From Mesorhizobium sp. (lineage in GTDB: Bacteria > Pseudomonadota > Alphaproteobacteria > Rhizobiales > Rhizobiaceae), in NCBI GenBank assembly GCA_004020315.1, contig SAQG01000001.1, forward strand, positions 124,001 to 188,000: 64,000 nt of DNA. Direction: 5' to 3'. The notes beneath the pieces were generated by a model. It searched no databases and was not told the origin of the DNA. It saw only the letters and a program-made list of their open reading frames with translations. Each line of letters starts with the position of its first letter. Position 1 is the stretch's first letter. Position numbers and translations under genes: made by a program. Positions 10,047 to 21,083 of the stretch are shown one piece after another.

Positions 10047-10295
10047 CTATGCTATGTGCATTACCGTTCGGTTGGCCATATCGTCCAAGACCGCATGAAG
10101 AAGCCTTCCAACCTCCTGCGCAGCGAACTCTGGCGCAATTCCTACATCGGACAATTGAATGAGCATTTTCTTGGCAGCACAGCGCCAGAACGCACTCGCC
10201 GCCTCGCCGTTCTTGGTCTCGAGGGCCTGGGCGATACTTTCGACCAATGTGCGTCGCCGATGCAGCGGAAATACGCAAATGTTTGAGTCATGCAT
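10047..10295 (-). CDS. Small DUF6074-like protein of unknown function
   Basis: 82 residues beginning MHDSNICVFPLHRR, then an amphipathic helical stretch (VESIAQALETKNGEAASAFW) and GIAPEFAAQEVGRLLHAV. The pattern of a short FP(L/A)xRR start, a helix with a conserved tryptophan, and a final GI-E-E-FF/LL-AV helix resembles small DUF6074 proteins common in rhizobia. ATG 10295 has GAGGTG four bases upstream, which supports translation. No function is known. It stands alone, convergent with luxI. Confidence 0.6.
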   Translation of the reverse strand: MHDSNICVFPLHRRRTLVESIAQALETKNGEAASAFWRCAAKKMLIQLSDVGIAPEFAAQEVGRLLHAVLDDMANRTVMHIA

Positions 10296-10830
10296 CAATC
10301 ACCTCACAGTTTCAGTTCCACAAAGAAAACACCGGCGTCTTCAAAAGCGCCGCGCTAGCGCGGTGACGGTTCGCGGCGACATGACGAGTTCCACTTCCCC
10401 TCGACAAGCCATTGGGCGATGAGCCGCCGGACCGCACATCCGGACCGCACATAAGGTGAACCACCATTGCTGATCCGGCTGCGTTTCCTGTGCCGTTCCG
10501 CGACGAGGCGTTCCAGCCCGAATTGACGTCCAATGACTTGATTTCTGAAAGGGCAGGGCGGCACGAATCACCCGACTGTTCCGCCGCTTACATTCCTGCG
10601 AGCTTGTGTATGAATGATTAAAGCGTGCCCGAGCCGTTCTTGGTGGCCGCAGAAGGGAATCATGTCATCCGCGCCTATCGTAAGGCCGCGCGACTTCTAG
10701 CATGGCTGCACTGCCCCGACAGGGCTTTGCAATCGCGCGTTTCGAAGCCTATGCTTGGCATCGGCCGTCAGTTACTTCGGATGCAGCCGACAGTAAGAGG
10801 TACGCGCTCTTGCCCGCATGAGAGAGAGCC
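10296..10830. other. Intergenic region, no gene seen
   Basis: About 535 bases between the divergent small DUF6074-like gene and the Crp-type regulator. It should hold both promoters. Short open frames on both strands have no recognisable content. Confidence 0.5.
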
Positions 10831-11535
10831 TTGCCCGAATCCCTTTTTCGCAACCGGGTGCTGAAATCCCTTTCGCCGGAGGACTTCGCGCTGTTGCGAC
10901 CATCGCTGCATCGCGTCGAACTGGACATCAAGGCTCAGTTGGAGATCGCGCATCAGCCGATCAGGAATGGATATTTTCCCGAGAGGGGCATCGCCTCGGT
11001 GGTCGCCACCATGACCGGCGGACGGCAATGTGAAGTCGGCATTATCGGATATGACGGGATGACAGGAATTGCCCTCATTCTCGGACAGGACAGCTCTTCC
11101 AACGAGACCTATATCCAGGTCGCAGGCAATGGCTGGCGCCTGCCGGTTGAAATCATTCGTCCTGCGGTTGCGGAAAGCCCGTCGCTGCGCACGTCAGTGC
11201 TGGACTATGCCCACGCGTTCCTTGTCCAGTCGTCCCGGACGGCACTGGTCAATGGCCACTCCAAAATCGAGGAACGGCTGGCCCGCTGGTTGCTGATGAT
11301 CCATGACCGCTCTGACGGAGACAAGATCTACCTGACGCATGAATTTCTGGCGACCATGCTCGGCGCCCGCCGTCCCGGGGTCACCACGGCCCTGCAAATG
11401 CTTGAATATCGAGGACTTGTCCGTGCCAAGCGCGGCGAGGTCACGATTATCGACCGCGTCGGATTGATGGAACTCACGCATGGCGCTTACGGCGAGGAGG
11501 AGCAACGTTATTTCGGCCTGGCCACCGCTGCCTGA
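10831..11535 (+). CDS. Crp/Fnr-family transcriptional regulator
   Basis: 234 residues with an N-terminal cyclic-nucleotide-binding-like beta barrel (about 15-120, containing GYFPERGIASVVATM and EVGIIGYDGMTG) and a C-terminal winged helix (KIEERLARWLLMIHDR, then LTHEFLATMLGARRPGVTTAL). This GxxGMTG subtype without N-terminal cysteines is frequent in rhizobia and does not bind a Fe-S cluster. The start is TTG at 10831 with GAGAGAG upstream. The inducer and targets cannot be read from the sequence. It differs clearly from the cysteine-bearing FnrN at 49.8 kb. Confidence 0.85.
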   Translation: MPESLFRNRVLKSLSPEDFALLRPSLHRVELDIKAQLEIAHQPIRNGYFPERGIASVVATMTGGRQCEVGIIGYDGMTGIALILGQDSSSNETYIQVAGNGWRLPVEIIRPAVAESPSLRTSVLDYAHAFLVQSSRTALVNGHSKIEERLARWLLMIHDRSDGDKIYLTHEFLATMLGARRPGVTTALQMLEYRGLVRAKRGEVTIIDRVGLMELTHGAYGEEEQRYFGLATAA

Positions 11536-11831
11536 TTGTCCGGTATCGGACATAGGCTTGAAGGCTGCCGAACTCCCGTCCTAGATCGTGTCAGTCAGAG
11601 TTTCAGGGAGGCGGGTGAAAAAGCCGCCGAAGCCTATGTTCTGTCCAGAGGCAAGGCCCGGTTCCTCTCCACCGCCCAGGCGATCCGCGCCATTCGAACG
11701 CTTATGCCGGCGTGCAAAGCGACCGATCGCGAGTTGAGGAATTGGTGGCGGCGACGTCCATCGTTCACGGTGTGCCCGTCGCCTTCGACGCAAAAACAGC
11801 CGAGGGAGTAGAACCACGGCTGCATTCCTAG
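11536..11831 (+). pseudogene. Small hypothetical gene broken by a one-base frameshift
   Basis: The frame from TTG 11536 reads a plausible protein (RVSQSFREAGEKAAEAYVLS, then LSTAQAIRAIRTLMPACKATDREL) up to about 11737, then turns into tryptophan- and arginine-rich noise before stopping at 11811. In the neighbouring frame the sense resumes at once as EELVAATSIVHGVPVAFDAK and ends at TAG 11829-11831. The sensible whole would be about 95 residues with one base missing near GAGTTGAGG. It follows the Crp-type gene. No function is recognised; a sequencing error could also explain it. Confidence 0.5.
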
Positions 11832-12021
11832 GAGGGCATGCCGCGCCGTCCAGACTGTCAGATCGGGCATTCGTCAGATGGTTGTCCGCTAACTTAACTG
11901 GCAGAGTCTACAGGACGTGTCCAGCATTGCGAACTCACCGATCGCTTGGCGGCCAAAGCTGCCGGCAAGCGATCGCCTCATCCAGCCGTCTGCACCATCA
12001 TCACAGACATCATCGGTGATG

Positions 12022-12408
12022 CTACCTGCCCAGCATATGTCCAGCATTTCGCAGGGCGGCCAGAAGGAGCCTCGCATAGCCTGTGACATCGATCTGGGCC
12101 TGCATGGACAGGGGCATGCTGGTCCAGTTCTCCAATGGTGCAATGAAAGGTGAGAAGGTGCCATTGACAAGGCAACAGCAGCTAACAAGGCCCTCTCGGT
12201 CCAATGCCACCACACCGATCTTGTCGCCTGGATATCCAATGGCTGCGACTCGCTGGACCTCCAGGTCACCGTCAACCCGCACGTCGAAAAGAAGGCTACC
12301 ACGGCTCCTCGTGGCTATCTCAGCCGCCTTCTCATCAAAGCTTGAAGAGAGCAAGCGGACGCTTTCCACCGCCATCTGGAAAATCACCAAATCCAGTTCA
12401 TTCACGGC
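12022..12408 (-). CDS. Hypothetical protein
   Basis: From ATG 12408 the product is 128 residues with protein-like composition: MAVNELDLVIFQMAVESV, a strand-rich middle (GSLLFDVRVDGDLEVQRVAAIG) and a helical end (VTGYARLLLAALRNAG). The frame is open upstream to 12453. No family is recognised and no neighbour suggests a role. Other frames over the same bases look worse. It could be a real small gene or chance coding potential. Confidence 0.35.
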   Translation of the reverse strand, partial: AVNELDLVIFQMAVESVRLLSSSFDEKAAEIATRSRGSLLFDVRVDGDLEVQRVAAIGYPGDKIGVVALDREGLVSCCCLVNGTFSPFIAPLENWTSMPLSMQAQIDVTGYARLLLAALRNAGHMLGR

Positions 12409-13021
12409 CATATGGGCAATTGCGCGCAATGGGTGGTGATTGCAATGACACACACTGCTTGTTCACAGATGCCGGTCACGAACGATCATTCGTCGGGTTC
12501 CGGTTCCGACCAACGGTGTGGCCACCTGATCGTGCTGCGGTTCGAACATTCCTAACGCGAGCCGAGCGCTGTTGATGAGGATGGAGTCTAGGTCTCGGGC
12601 CCTGCCTCGCGGCTTGCTCATCCTTGGCAGACCCCTTGCAACGCCGCCGCGATGGCGCAAACGCCAGATGACGCTGATCCATCGCTTAATCGTGAACTGA
12701 GCTTCTGAACACCCTTGGTGGGACAGCAGGGTGGAAGGGCTTGACCAACGCTGCCGCCGTTTTCGAAGAGGGCCCGTCCTCGATTGAATTTTTGGAGCCC
12801 CGTGCGGCGCGCAGGAAAATGTTGACCATCTGGACGCAGGTCCCAGACCCCAAGGCAAACAGGGAACCTTCCAGCCAGCCAAGCTGCGCCGAAGCAAAGA
12901 GCGACCTTTGGAATTCCCAAGAACGGACCCTTCCATAGTTGACTGGCAACCGCAGCGCGAGTGCGGGAGAGCGAACAAGCACTGCGTGAGAGGTCCTGCG
13001 CGTTTTCCCCTCTTTGCTATT
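12409..13021. other. No convincing gene
   Basis: About 610 bases before the dctA-like gene. Long open frames on the minus strand (for example 12463-13221) have compositions typical of antisense reading in GC-rich DNA and no motif. The last part holds the dctA promoter. Confidence 0.5.
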
Positions 13022-13036
13022 TGGCACATCGCTTGC
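13022..13036 (+). promoter_or_regulatory. Sigma-54 (-24/-12) promoter of the dctA-like gene
   Basis: TGGCAC at 13022-13027, five bases, then TTGC at 13033-13036: a full match to the RpoN promoter core with correct spacing, 83 bases before the GTG start. Rhizobial dctA genes are classically RpoN dependent (via DctD). I did not find a clear upstream activator site. Confidence 0.75.
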
Positions 13037-13118
13037 GCCGAAGTGGGCGCAGCGTTCGACCGGAGCACTGCATGGGAGAAGGAGGAGCCCCACCCCGATC
13101 CGGTCAAGGAGAGAAACG

Positions 13119-14130
13119 GTGTTGGTTCCACAAGTCCCCATAGCGAACGCAGCGGCCCGCAAGCGCCATTTTGCCCGGGCCTACGTGCAGGTGCTTGCCG
13201 CCATAATCCTGGGTGCTGCAATCGGCTATTTCCATTTGGAGACCGGCCAGAGCCTGAAGCCGCTCGGCGATGCCTTCGTCGATGTCGTCAAGATAATCAC
13301 CGTACCTGTCATCTTCCTGACAATAGCGACCGGCATTGCCGGCATGAGCGATCTGCAGAAGGTCGGCCGAGTTGCCGCCAAGGCGATGGTTTATTTCCTC
13401 ACCTTCTCGACACTTGCACTCGTTGTCGGACTGATTGTCGCGAATATCGTTCAGCCTGGCGCCGGCCTCAACATCGATCCGGCCTCGCTCGATGTCCAAG
13501 CCGTTAAGGGCTATGTGGCCACGGCTCACGAGCAGTCCATGACCAGCTTCCTGATGAACATCATCCCATCAACCATTGCCAGTGCCTTCGCGGAAGGCGA
13601 CATCCTGCAAGTCTTGTTCTTCTCGGTCCTGTTCGGCGCGGTCTGCCGCTACAACGGCCGCTCGATCTTCTCTCTCGTCCGATACATCAAGGACGAGCTG
13701 CTGCTCGCAACGTCCTCCTCGGAGGCCGCGCTGCCCTCGCTCATGGAGAAGATGGAAAAGGCCGGCGCCACGCATTCGGTCGTGGGTCTCATTCCATTCA
13801 ATCTGGACGGCACGAATATGATGCTCGCCGCCCTCTTCATCGCCCAGACGACGAAAACTGATCTGCCGATCGGCTGCCGGATCCTCATGCTGTTCGTCGC
13901 ATTGTTCCCTTCGAACGGAACAACCCGCATTACCGGTGCAGGCCTCGTCACAATGGCTGCAACGCTCTTTCTTGTTCCGGCCGCACCGGTCACCTCCGTG
14001 GGTCTTATTCTTGGCGTCGATCAGCTTATGTCCGAATGCCACGCGCTGACGATATTTCTCCGCAGCGTAGCGGCAACGCTGGCTGTCGCCCGGTCTGGGG
14101 CGAGCGGGATAAACGACAATTCGGGGAGCG
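13119..14130 (+). pseudogene. dctA: Internally deleted C4-dicarboxylate transporter (dctA-like)
   Basis: GTG 13119 follows AAGGAGAG and opens a frame that matches DctA well: [45 protein letters not shown], then [19 protein letters not shown]. After [13 protein letters not shown] about 70 residues of the normal protein are missing, and the text resumes at [14 protein letters not shown] and [18 protein letters not shown]. Smaller in-frame losses follow (for example before FNLDGTN). It ends in MSECHALT and then drifts into repeat sequence, with no proper C-terminus. Loss of transmembrane segments should abolish transport. The frame, promoter and ribosome binding site remain intact, so a shortened protein may still be made. 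Confidence 0.8.
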
Positions 14131-14146
14131 CCTCACTAGCGGACCG

Positions 14147-15027
14147 TTCAGCGCTCTGGCGGTGGACGGTCAAGTCGCCCGGCGTGGTGAACGCAGTTCC
14201 CCGCGCGAACGACGCTCAGCTATTGGGGTGGGCCCGATGGCGCAAAGCCGTATTTGAGAAACCGCCAGATCGCACCCGCACCTGTGCGCCTGTAGCAACT
14301 GCGGGGCACGATCAAAAGCGACCCATTTTACACCGAAAAGGCGGGCCGTTGCTGCCACGCCGTCCATGGATTGGAGCCTCATGTCTAAGACAACGGCCAC
14401 CACTCTCGCGGTTCTCCTTTTTCTCCTCGCCGTGCTGCTTTCCGTGCTGGCGAGCCATAATAGCGCGCACCCGCCGCGGGAAAAGCCGCCACCGCCCATG
14501 CAGTCGTGCCAATGGACAGTCAAAAGTGGAGCGGCGCACTCGTCAACGACCCCGCTTCGCCAAATCGCCGGCAACCCGGAAGGTCCGGGGACCCTTCAGC
14601 GCTCTGCCGGGCGGACGGTCAGTCGCCCGGCGTGGTGAATGGCGGTCGCGGTTGCCCGGCCCGCGCGAACGACGCTCAGCTGGGTGGGGTGGGCCCGATG
14701 GCGCAAGGCCATCTTTCCAGAAACCGCCAGAGCGCACCGGCATCTATAGCTGTGCGCCCTCGCGACTGCGCCCTGTGGCAAGTGCGGGGCTCGATCAAAA
14801 GCATTTTACACCAAAAGGCGGGCCGTTGCTGCCACGCCGTCCATGGATTGGAGACTCATGTCTAAGCCGACTGCCATCACTGTCGCAGCTCTTCTTTTAC
14901 TCCTCGCCGTGCTGGCGAGCCAATATAGCGCGAACCTGCACCGGCAGGCGTGGTCGATCGACAGGCAAAAGTGGAGCGGCGCATTCGACAACGACCCCCT
15001 TCGCCAATCGCCGGCAACCCGCAAGGC
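14147..15027 (+). repeat. Tandem direct duplication of about 440 bp
   Basis: Copy 1 is 14147-14594 and copy 2 starts at 14595 and is followed to about 15027. Both begin TTCAGCGCTCTG and share CGCGCGAACGACGCTCAGCT, GGGTGGGCCCGATGGCGCAA, GGCGGGCCGTTGCTGCCACG and CCATGGATTGGAG, then the start of a dsbA-like gene and its CGCCGGCAACCCG end. Spacing of the CCATGGATTGGAG landmark is 477 bases (14364 and 14841). The copies differ by many substitutions and small indels, so the duplication is not recent. Confidence 0.8.
14381..14590 (+). pseudogene. Truncated dsbA-like N-terminus (copy 1)
   Basis: ATG 14381 starts [20 protein letters not shown], a signal-anchor like that of the second copy at 14858, and the reading fades after a stretch equivalent to its ...IAGNPEG. 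No thioredoxin motif is present because the copy ends where the next duplication unit begins. It is a leftover of the tandem duplication. Confidence 0.6.
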
Positions 15028-15505
15028 GATGCCGTTCTGGTCATATTCAATGACTACCACAACTGTCCGCATTGCAGACTGGCAGATCTCAACTATCAAA
15101 AAGCCTTCAAGAATGATCCCAATCTGAAGCTTGTGATCAGACGGTTCCCGGTCCTGGGACCGGATTCCCAATCGCACTCGCCTCGAGAAAACAGGGAAAG
15201 TTCGACGAATTCCACCGCGCCCTTATGACTTCCCCCAGTTGGATCATTGAAAGGATCACTCTCAAGATCGCAGCGCGTGTGGGCCTTGACGTGGAGCAGC
15301 TCAAGCGGGAATGCAAGATCCGGCCATCGCAGATGAACTTGCGCGCGTCCGCGCACTCGCGAAAGGTCTGCACATCGACCGTACGCCCGCGTTGGTGGTC
15401 GGCGATATAGTGATCGCCCACCTGGTCGACATGGCCAGCTTGCAACGCTTGCTCGCCGATGCGCGCTCAAAGCGTGCAGGCTCTCGTGCGGGGCAGCATC
15501 TGTAG
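14858..15505 (+). pseudogene. DsbA-family thiol:disulfide oxidoreductase, frameshifted
   Basis: Pieces of one DsbA-like protein lie in order in three frames. ATG 14858 gives a signal-like [21 protein letters not shown] second frame gives [20 protein letters not shown] with the CPHC redox motif and KNDPNLKLVIRRFPVLGP. A third gives GKFDEFHRALMTSP and KIAARVGLDVEQLKR. The last piece (from about 15311) reads DPAIADELARVRALAKG and DRTPALVVGD, holding the cis-proline loop. At least three frameshifts separate them, so no full protein can be made. Periplasmic disulfide chemistry is the inferred ancestral role. Confidence 0.75.
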
Positions 15506-15981
15506 ATCGGCCACGCTGTTGTTGCCGGAGCGTGCCGTTTGTGGCAGCTGGCTTTGCTGTTGCTCCTCGGCATCTTGTTGCGGTCATCCAGCTGCCGTGG
15601 GCGCCAGCAACAATCCTGAGCGCCCGCGCCTGAAGGCGCTGGCCGGGTGCTCGTGAACCGAGCCCGCTTATCTTCGCCAGGCTCAGGCGGTCTTGGCCCT
15701 GCGGCTTCGCCCCCTGGCGCGGGGCAGCCTTCGGCTGCTGACGGTCGCCGGCCTGTCGGCCGGCGTCGTTTTTATCGTGGCCTTCCCCGGTGGCGCAGGG
15801 CGGGCAGCACTCCCTTCTAGGCCCGCCGCGGCGTCCCGCAACCCTTCGCTTTCGCTTCGGGTCCTCCACTCCGTTCCGGTCCTGCGGATGCAGTCCGCCT
15901 CCGACGTCGGGCCTTTCCGGTCGCTTTCGCCGCCCACCCCGCTTCCGGGGAGGGCGCGATTGAAGAGCGGAGGACATCACG
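15506..15981 (+). promoter_or_regulatory. Long structured leader of ardC
   Basis: About 475 non-coding bases before ardC rich in hairpins. GCAGCC/GGCTGC closes on a three-base loop at 15724-15738. Immediately after, an eight-base perfect stem at 15746-15753 and 15758-15765 with a TGTC loop is followed by TCGTTTTT, the form of a Rho-independent terminator. The remainder is strongly C/T biased up to GCGGAGGACATCACGATG. Similar GC-rich, hairpin-bearing leaders precede DUF736 (20.4-20.58 kb) and the excisionase-like gene (20.9-21.08 kb). Confidence 0.5.
15746..15774 (+). terminator. Rho-independent terminator-like hairpin inside the ardC leader
   Basis: Eight-base GC stem (CGCCGGCC with GGCCGGCG), four-base loop, then TCGTTTTTATC. 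It lies 217 bases before the ardC start, so it could end transcription from the decayed dsbA region or act as an attenuator. Confidence 0.55.
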
Positions 15982-16983
15982 ATGCGTGCAAACAACAAAC
16001 GTTGCGGCAGCCGACAGGCTGGCGCAGAGAGTGGCGGGCGCACCGGCGCCAGCCTTTATCAGGAAATCACCGACCGCATCATTGCCGAACTGGAGCGCGG
16101 CACCGTGCCATGGGTCAAGCCGTGGGGCAGGGCAAGGACAGGCCTCGGCCTGCCGCGGAATGCGGCCACCCAGCGCCGATATTCCGGCATCAATATCCTG
16201 ATCCTGTGGGGCGGGATCATCGATCGCGGTTTCCCCAGCCAGAACTGGCTCACCTTCCGGCAGGCGCTTTCCCTAGGTGGCAATGTCAGGAAGGGTGAGC
16301 ACGGCACCACCATCGTTCACGCTGACCGCTTTGTTCCCAAGAACGAAAAGCAACGCGCCGACACCGATGGCGACGAACCGCAGGCGGTGCCCTTCCTGAA
16401 GCGCTTTACCGTCTTCAATGTCGCGCAGTGCGATAATCTGCCCGAACATCTTTATGCCGCCGGCGAGCCTCTGCCTGAGCGCGAGATGGTCCCGCAGGCC
16501 GAGGCGCTCATTCATGCAACCGGCGCTGATTTTCGCATCGGCGGCGAGCGCGCCTTCTACATGCCCGGCAGCGACACCATACAGGTGCCGCCGCAGCCGG
16601 CTTTCTTCCACCAGATCGACTATTACCGGACCTGCTTTCACGAGCTTGGCCACTGGACCGGCCACCCGACGCGACTCGCGCGCGACCTGTCCGGCTCCTT
16701 CGGGTCCAACACCTATGCGCGCGAGGAACTGGTCGCCGAAATCGCATCAGCCTTCATCTGCAGCAGTCTCGGCATCGAGCCGACCGTGCGCCATGCCGAC
16801 TACATCGGCTCATGGCTGACGGTTTTGCGCGAGGACAACCGCGCCATCTTCCGCGCCGCAAGCCATGCCTCGAAAGCCGCCGATTTCCTGCTTGGCCGCA
16901 ATGCCGATGTCGAAGGCGAGGCACATGCCGAAACCGCCTATGGAAGCGCGCAATCATCACACGCGGCCGCCTTGCGCCTCTGA
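15982..16983 (+). CDS. ardC: ArdC-like antirestriction protein / zincin-like metallopeptidase
   Basis: 333 residues. The N-terminal ssDNA-binding-like domain of the ArdC/TraC group is evident (YQEITDRIIAELERGTVPWVKPW, YSGINILILW, QNWLTFRQALSLGGNVRKGE). The C-terminal zincin domain has the metalloprotease helix CFHELGHWTGH (HExxH form HELGH) and YAREELVAEIASAF with the third ligand glutamate. ArdC proteins are carried by conjugative elements and protect incoming single-stranded DNA from restriction. It starts at ATG 15982 after GCGGAGGAC and lies near the DNA-processing block, as expected for an early-transfer gene. Confidence 0.88.
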   Translation: MRANNKRCGSRQAGAESGGRTGASLYQEITDRIIAELERGTVPWVKPWGRARTGLGLPRNAATQRRYSGINILILWGGIIDRGFPSQNWLTFRQALSLGGNVRKGEHGTTIVHADRFVPKNEKQRADTDGDEPQAVPFLKRFTVFNVAQCDNLPEHLYAAGEPLPEREMVPQAEALIHATGADFRIGGERAFYMPGSDTIQVPPQPAFFHQIDYYRTCFHELGHWTGHPTRLARDLSGSFGSNTYAREELVAEIASAFICSSLGIEPTVRHADYIGSWLTVLREDNRAIFRAASHASKAADFLLGRNADVEGEAHAETAYGSAQSSHAAALRL

Positions 16984-17078
16984 TGACGCAAAAGCCGCGC
17001 AACCAACTCGACAGTTCTTTTGAGGTTGCGCTAACATGGCCGGCGTTGGCGCCGATCGTTTATCGGATCGAGGTTCGC

Positions 17079-17105
17079 AAAAAAAGGGCGGCATTGCTGC
17101 CGCCC
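17079..17105 (-). terminator. Terminator of groES-groEL
   Basis: On the minus strand an eight-base perfect stem (GGGCGGCA with TGCCGCCC) on a four-base loop is followed by seven T. It lies 28 bases after the groEL stop. A textbook Rho-independent terminator. Confidence 0.9.
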
Positions 17106-17132
17106 CTCGTTGCGAAAGCTGCCAGAGCTGGA

Positions 17133-19159
<2,027 letters not shown>

Positions 19160-19199
19160 TTTCGGATTTTTCCCTGGTGCGGATGTTGAGGGGTTTTTG

Positions 19200-19226
19200 T
19201 TAGCACTCGCGATGGACGAGTGCTAA
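19200..19226 (-). promoter_or_regulatory. CIRCE element (HrcA operator)
   Basis: Perfect TTAGCACTC-N9-GAGTGCTAA inverted repeat, 41 bases upstream of the groES ATG. This is the exact CIRCE consensus, so the operon should be under HrcA heat-shock repression rather than NifA control. Confidence 0.95.
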
Positions 19227-19260
19227 CGCGATAGTGAGATAGGCTGTAAGCGGGCACTCG

Positions 19261-19569
19261 TCAAGACGGACGAGGGCAGGCGAGGAGCTCTGGCCCCCTC
19301 CCCGGTGGAACCCAACGCATACGCGCATCCGCGTTGATGGCTGCGAGCCCCACATTTCCATTGAATTCGGCGTCATGACGCCAACTTGCGCGCGCCGCTT
19401 CCAAGTCGTCAGTCGTGCTGCCGTCAGCACGAACATAGGGCTGCGCTTCACTTCCCGTCGAAGCCGCGGCAAGCAGCGTCGCCGTCAGCACGCTCCTTTG
19501 CAGATGCTTGCCAAAGGTGGACAGTGAGCGCACCTGCGCCGGGCTGTTGGTGCGAACGTAAGACGTCAT
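19261..19569 (-). pseudogene. N-terminal fragment of a secreted subtilase/autotransporter-like protein
   Basis: ATG 19569 follows AAGGAG at six bases and starts 102 residues. A signal-like hydrophobic stretch (RSVLTATLLAAASTGSEAQ at about 27-45) is followed by DLEAARASWRHDAEFNGNVG and LAAINADA. The last part resembles the prodomain-catalytic boundary of S8 autotransporter proteases (F..N.GLAAINAD.AY), but where the catalytic domain should begin the text becomes WVPPGRGPELLAC and stops. Most likely a truncated gene. It could instead be a genuine small secreted protein. Confidence 0.4.
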
Positions 19570-20398
19570 TGACAACTCCTTTTTGCAAGTCGAGCCCTTC
19601 TCCACCTTCGGCCGCCGTCGACGCGAAGAAGTCCGCATCGCGTTGATGACGAGCTGCGAAAAAGAGAAAGATGTGTTTGATGGCTGCGGCCCCAACGGTG
19701 CCTTCAGATTTGAGATCACTTCCGCCGCGAGCGGCTGAAGCTCCTCGCAACGTCACAATCGAATCTGCTGCCAAGCCTCCAGGAAAGGAGAGCATTGCTC
19801 ATCTCGCGCTTGTGCATGCAGTCAACCTTCGATCCGTGTTGCCACATCTCAAGTGCAAATGCCGTGCCAAAGCTCACTGGGTAGTGAACGCATGGCTCTC
19901 CCTGAAAACCTCACAAATCCAGCATGGTCAATTGTGCGGAACCCGACATGCGTCTTCTGCCACTGTCAGCTTTCGGACAGGCATGACGCGTTTCGCGCCG
20001 ACCACCGGTCGATCGGTTTTGGGGCCGGTCTGTTCGCCTCATAAGAGCGCGTCACGTTGCGTAGCGGTTTCCCGAGCGCCGCCACATGACACTGGACCTG
20101 CAGGTAGCACCGGCTTCTCATCCAGCCTTGCTTTGGCCCCTTCGCGTATCAAATTCCCGCTGGCGAGCCCTGCTTTCATAGATCGCACCATGCCGGATGT
20201 CTGCTCTGGCGCCCGACCCGCTGGCACGATCTCGATCCGGCATAAGGGCGCAGCATCTTTGCAGGCCGTTTCATCCCGGCGTCCTGCTTGGCTGAAAGAC
20301 CGCACTTGGCGAGCGGTCTCCATGCTCTCTCCAAGGACCATCCCTGCGGCTGGCTTGTCGACCTATGGGCGGGTCCGGCCGCCCGAAACCCTCGCCAT
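19570..20398. other. No convincing gene
   Basis: About 830 bases. The plus-strand frame open over 19671-20513 has low-complexity, arginine/serine/proline-rich content typical of non-coding GC-rich DNA, and the minus-strand frame 20039-20341 matches nothing I know. Probably decayed sequence between the groESL block and the conjugation genes. Confidence 0.5.
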
Positions 20399-20459
20399 CA
20401 GCTTTTTTCCCCGCCGCCTGCGGCGGCTTCCTCGCGCCGCTTCGCTCACAAAAAAGCTG
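20399..20459 (+). repeat. Nested inverted repeat in the DUF736 leader
   Basis: A ten-base perfect inverted repeat, CAGCTTTTTT (20399-20408) and AAAAAAGCTG (20450-20459), encloses a second GC-rich hairpin (GCCGC...GCGGC). The whole could form a cruciform or an RNA hairpin with T-runs on both strands. It lies 120 bases before the DUF736 gene. Confidence 0.65.
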
Positions 20460-20579
20460 CCCGCTCGGATCCTTCGCTGTCGCTGCGGCCCTGTCGGATT
20501 CAGGCGGTCCTGACGCGCCCATTACGGTGCGCCATCGCAGGGGATGGTCCCCGGCGAAACCACAAAAGGAGACTTCGAA

Positions 20580-20903
20580 ATGACCGCGATCGGTTACGTC
20601 AACAAGCAGGAAAACGGCGCCTACAAGGGCCAGCTCAAGACGCTCAGCGTCCGCGCCGACATCGATATCGTCCCCAACCAGGCCAAGAGCGCCGACAACC
20701 ATCCCGACTTCCGGGTGCTTACGCAAGGGGTCGAAGTTGGCGCCGGCTGGATCCGCACCGGCGAGACTTCCGGCAAGGATTATGTGAGCCTGTCGATTGC
20801 AGCGCCGGAGTTCGGACCGCGCAAGCTCTACGCCAATCTCGGCCGCGCCGCCGGCCAGGACGATCACGACACCTACGCCATCATCTGGAACCCGGCCGAC
20901 TGA
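20580..20903 (+). CDS. DUF736 family protein
   Basis: 107 residues from ATG 20580, with AAAAGGAG upstream. The family's conserved start MTAIGYVNKQENGAYKGQL and GWIRTGETSGKDYVSLSI centre are plain. DUF736 proteins are small, function unknown, and travel with conjugation genes of alphaproteobacterial plasmids and ICEs. Here it heads the rdfS-traF-slt-rlxS block with a long structured leader, suggesting expression linked to transfer. Confidence 0.9.
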   Translation: MTAIGYVNKQENGAYKGQLKTLSVRADIDIVPNQAKSADNHPDFRVLTQGVEVGAGWIRTGETSGKDYVSLSIAAPEFGPRKLYANLGRAAGQDDHDTYAIIWNPAD

Positions 20904-21083
20904 CCGGCCGAGATAGAGCCTCGCGCCGCAGCCCCGGCGCGGGGCTCATTCCCAGGAGTTCCACCCAAACCCCGTCCGCCCTAAAGGGCGGCGAAAACTC
21001 TCCCCCGACTCTTCGCCCGTCCCCGAGACGATCTCCCTCTCCCATCCTCGCCCTCGCTTGTCCGAAGCGAAACGAGGATCATC

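Noticed and set aside
12463..13221. Minus-strand open frame of 252 codons
   Set aside because: Overlaps the sigma-54 promoter and dctA start, has noise-like composition and no motif.
13014..15053. A single open frame of 679 codons running from dctA through the duplicated region
   Set aside because: Only the part up to about 14100 matches DctA; the remainder is arginine/proline-rich repeat DNA read through by chance. Treated as a decayed gene plus repeat.
15982..16983. ArdC considered as a DNA primase (TraC-like)
   Set aside because: The N-terminal domain is shared, but the C-terminal half is a HELGH zincin and lacks primase motifs.
20039..20341. Possible 100-residue minus-strand gene
   Set aside because: No recognisable motif or ribosome binding site, and it lies in a stretch without other signs of coding.
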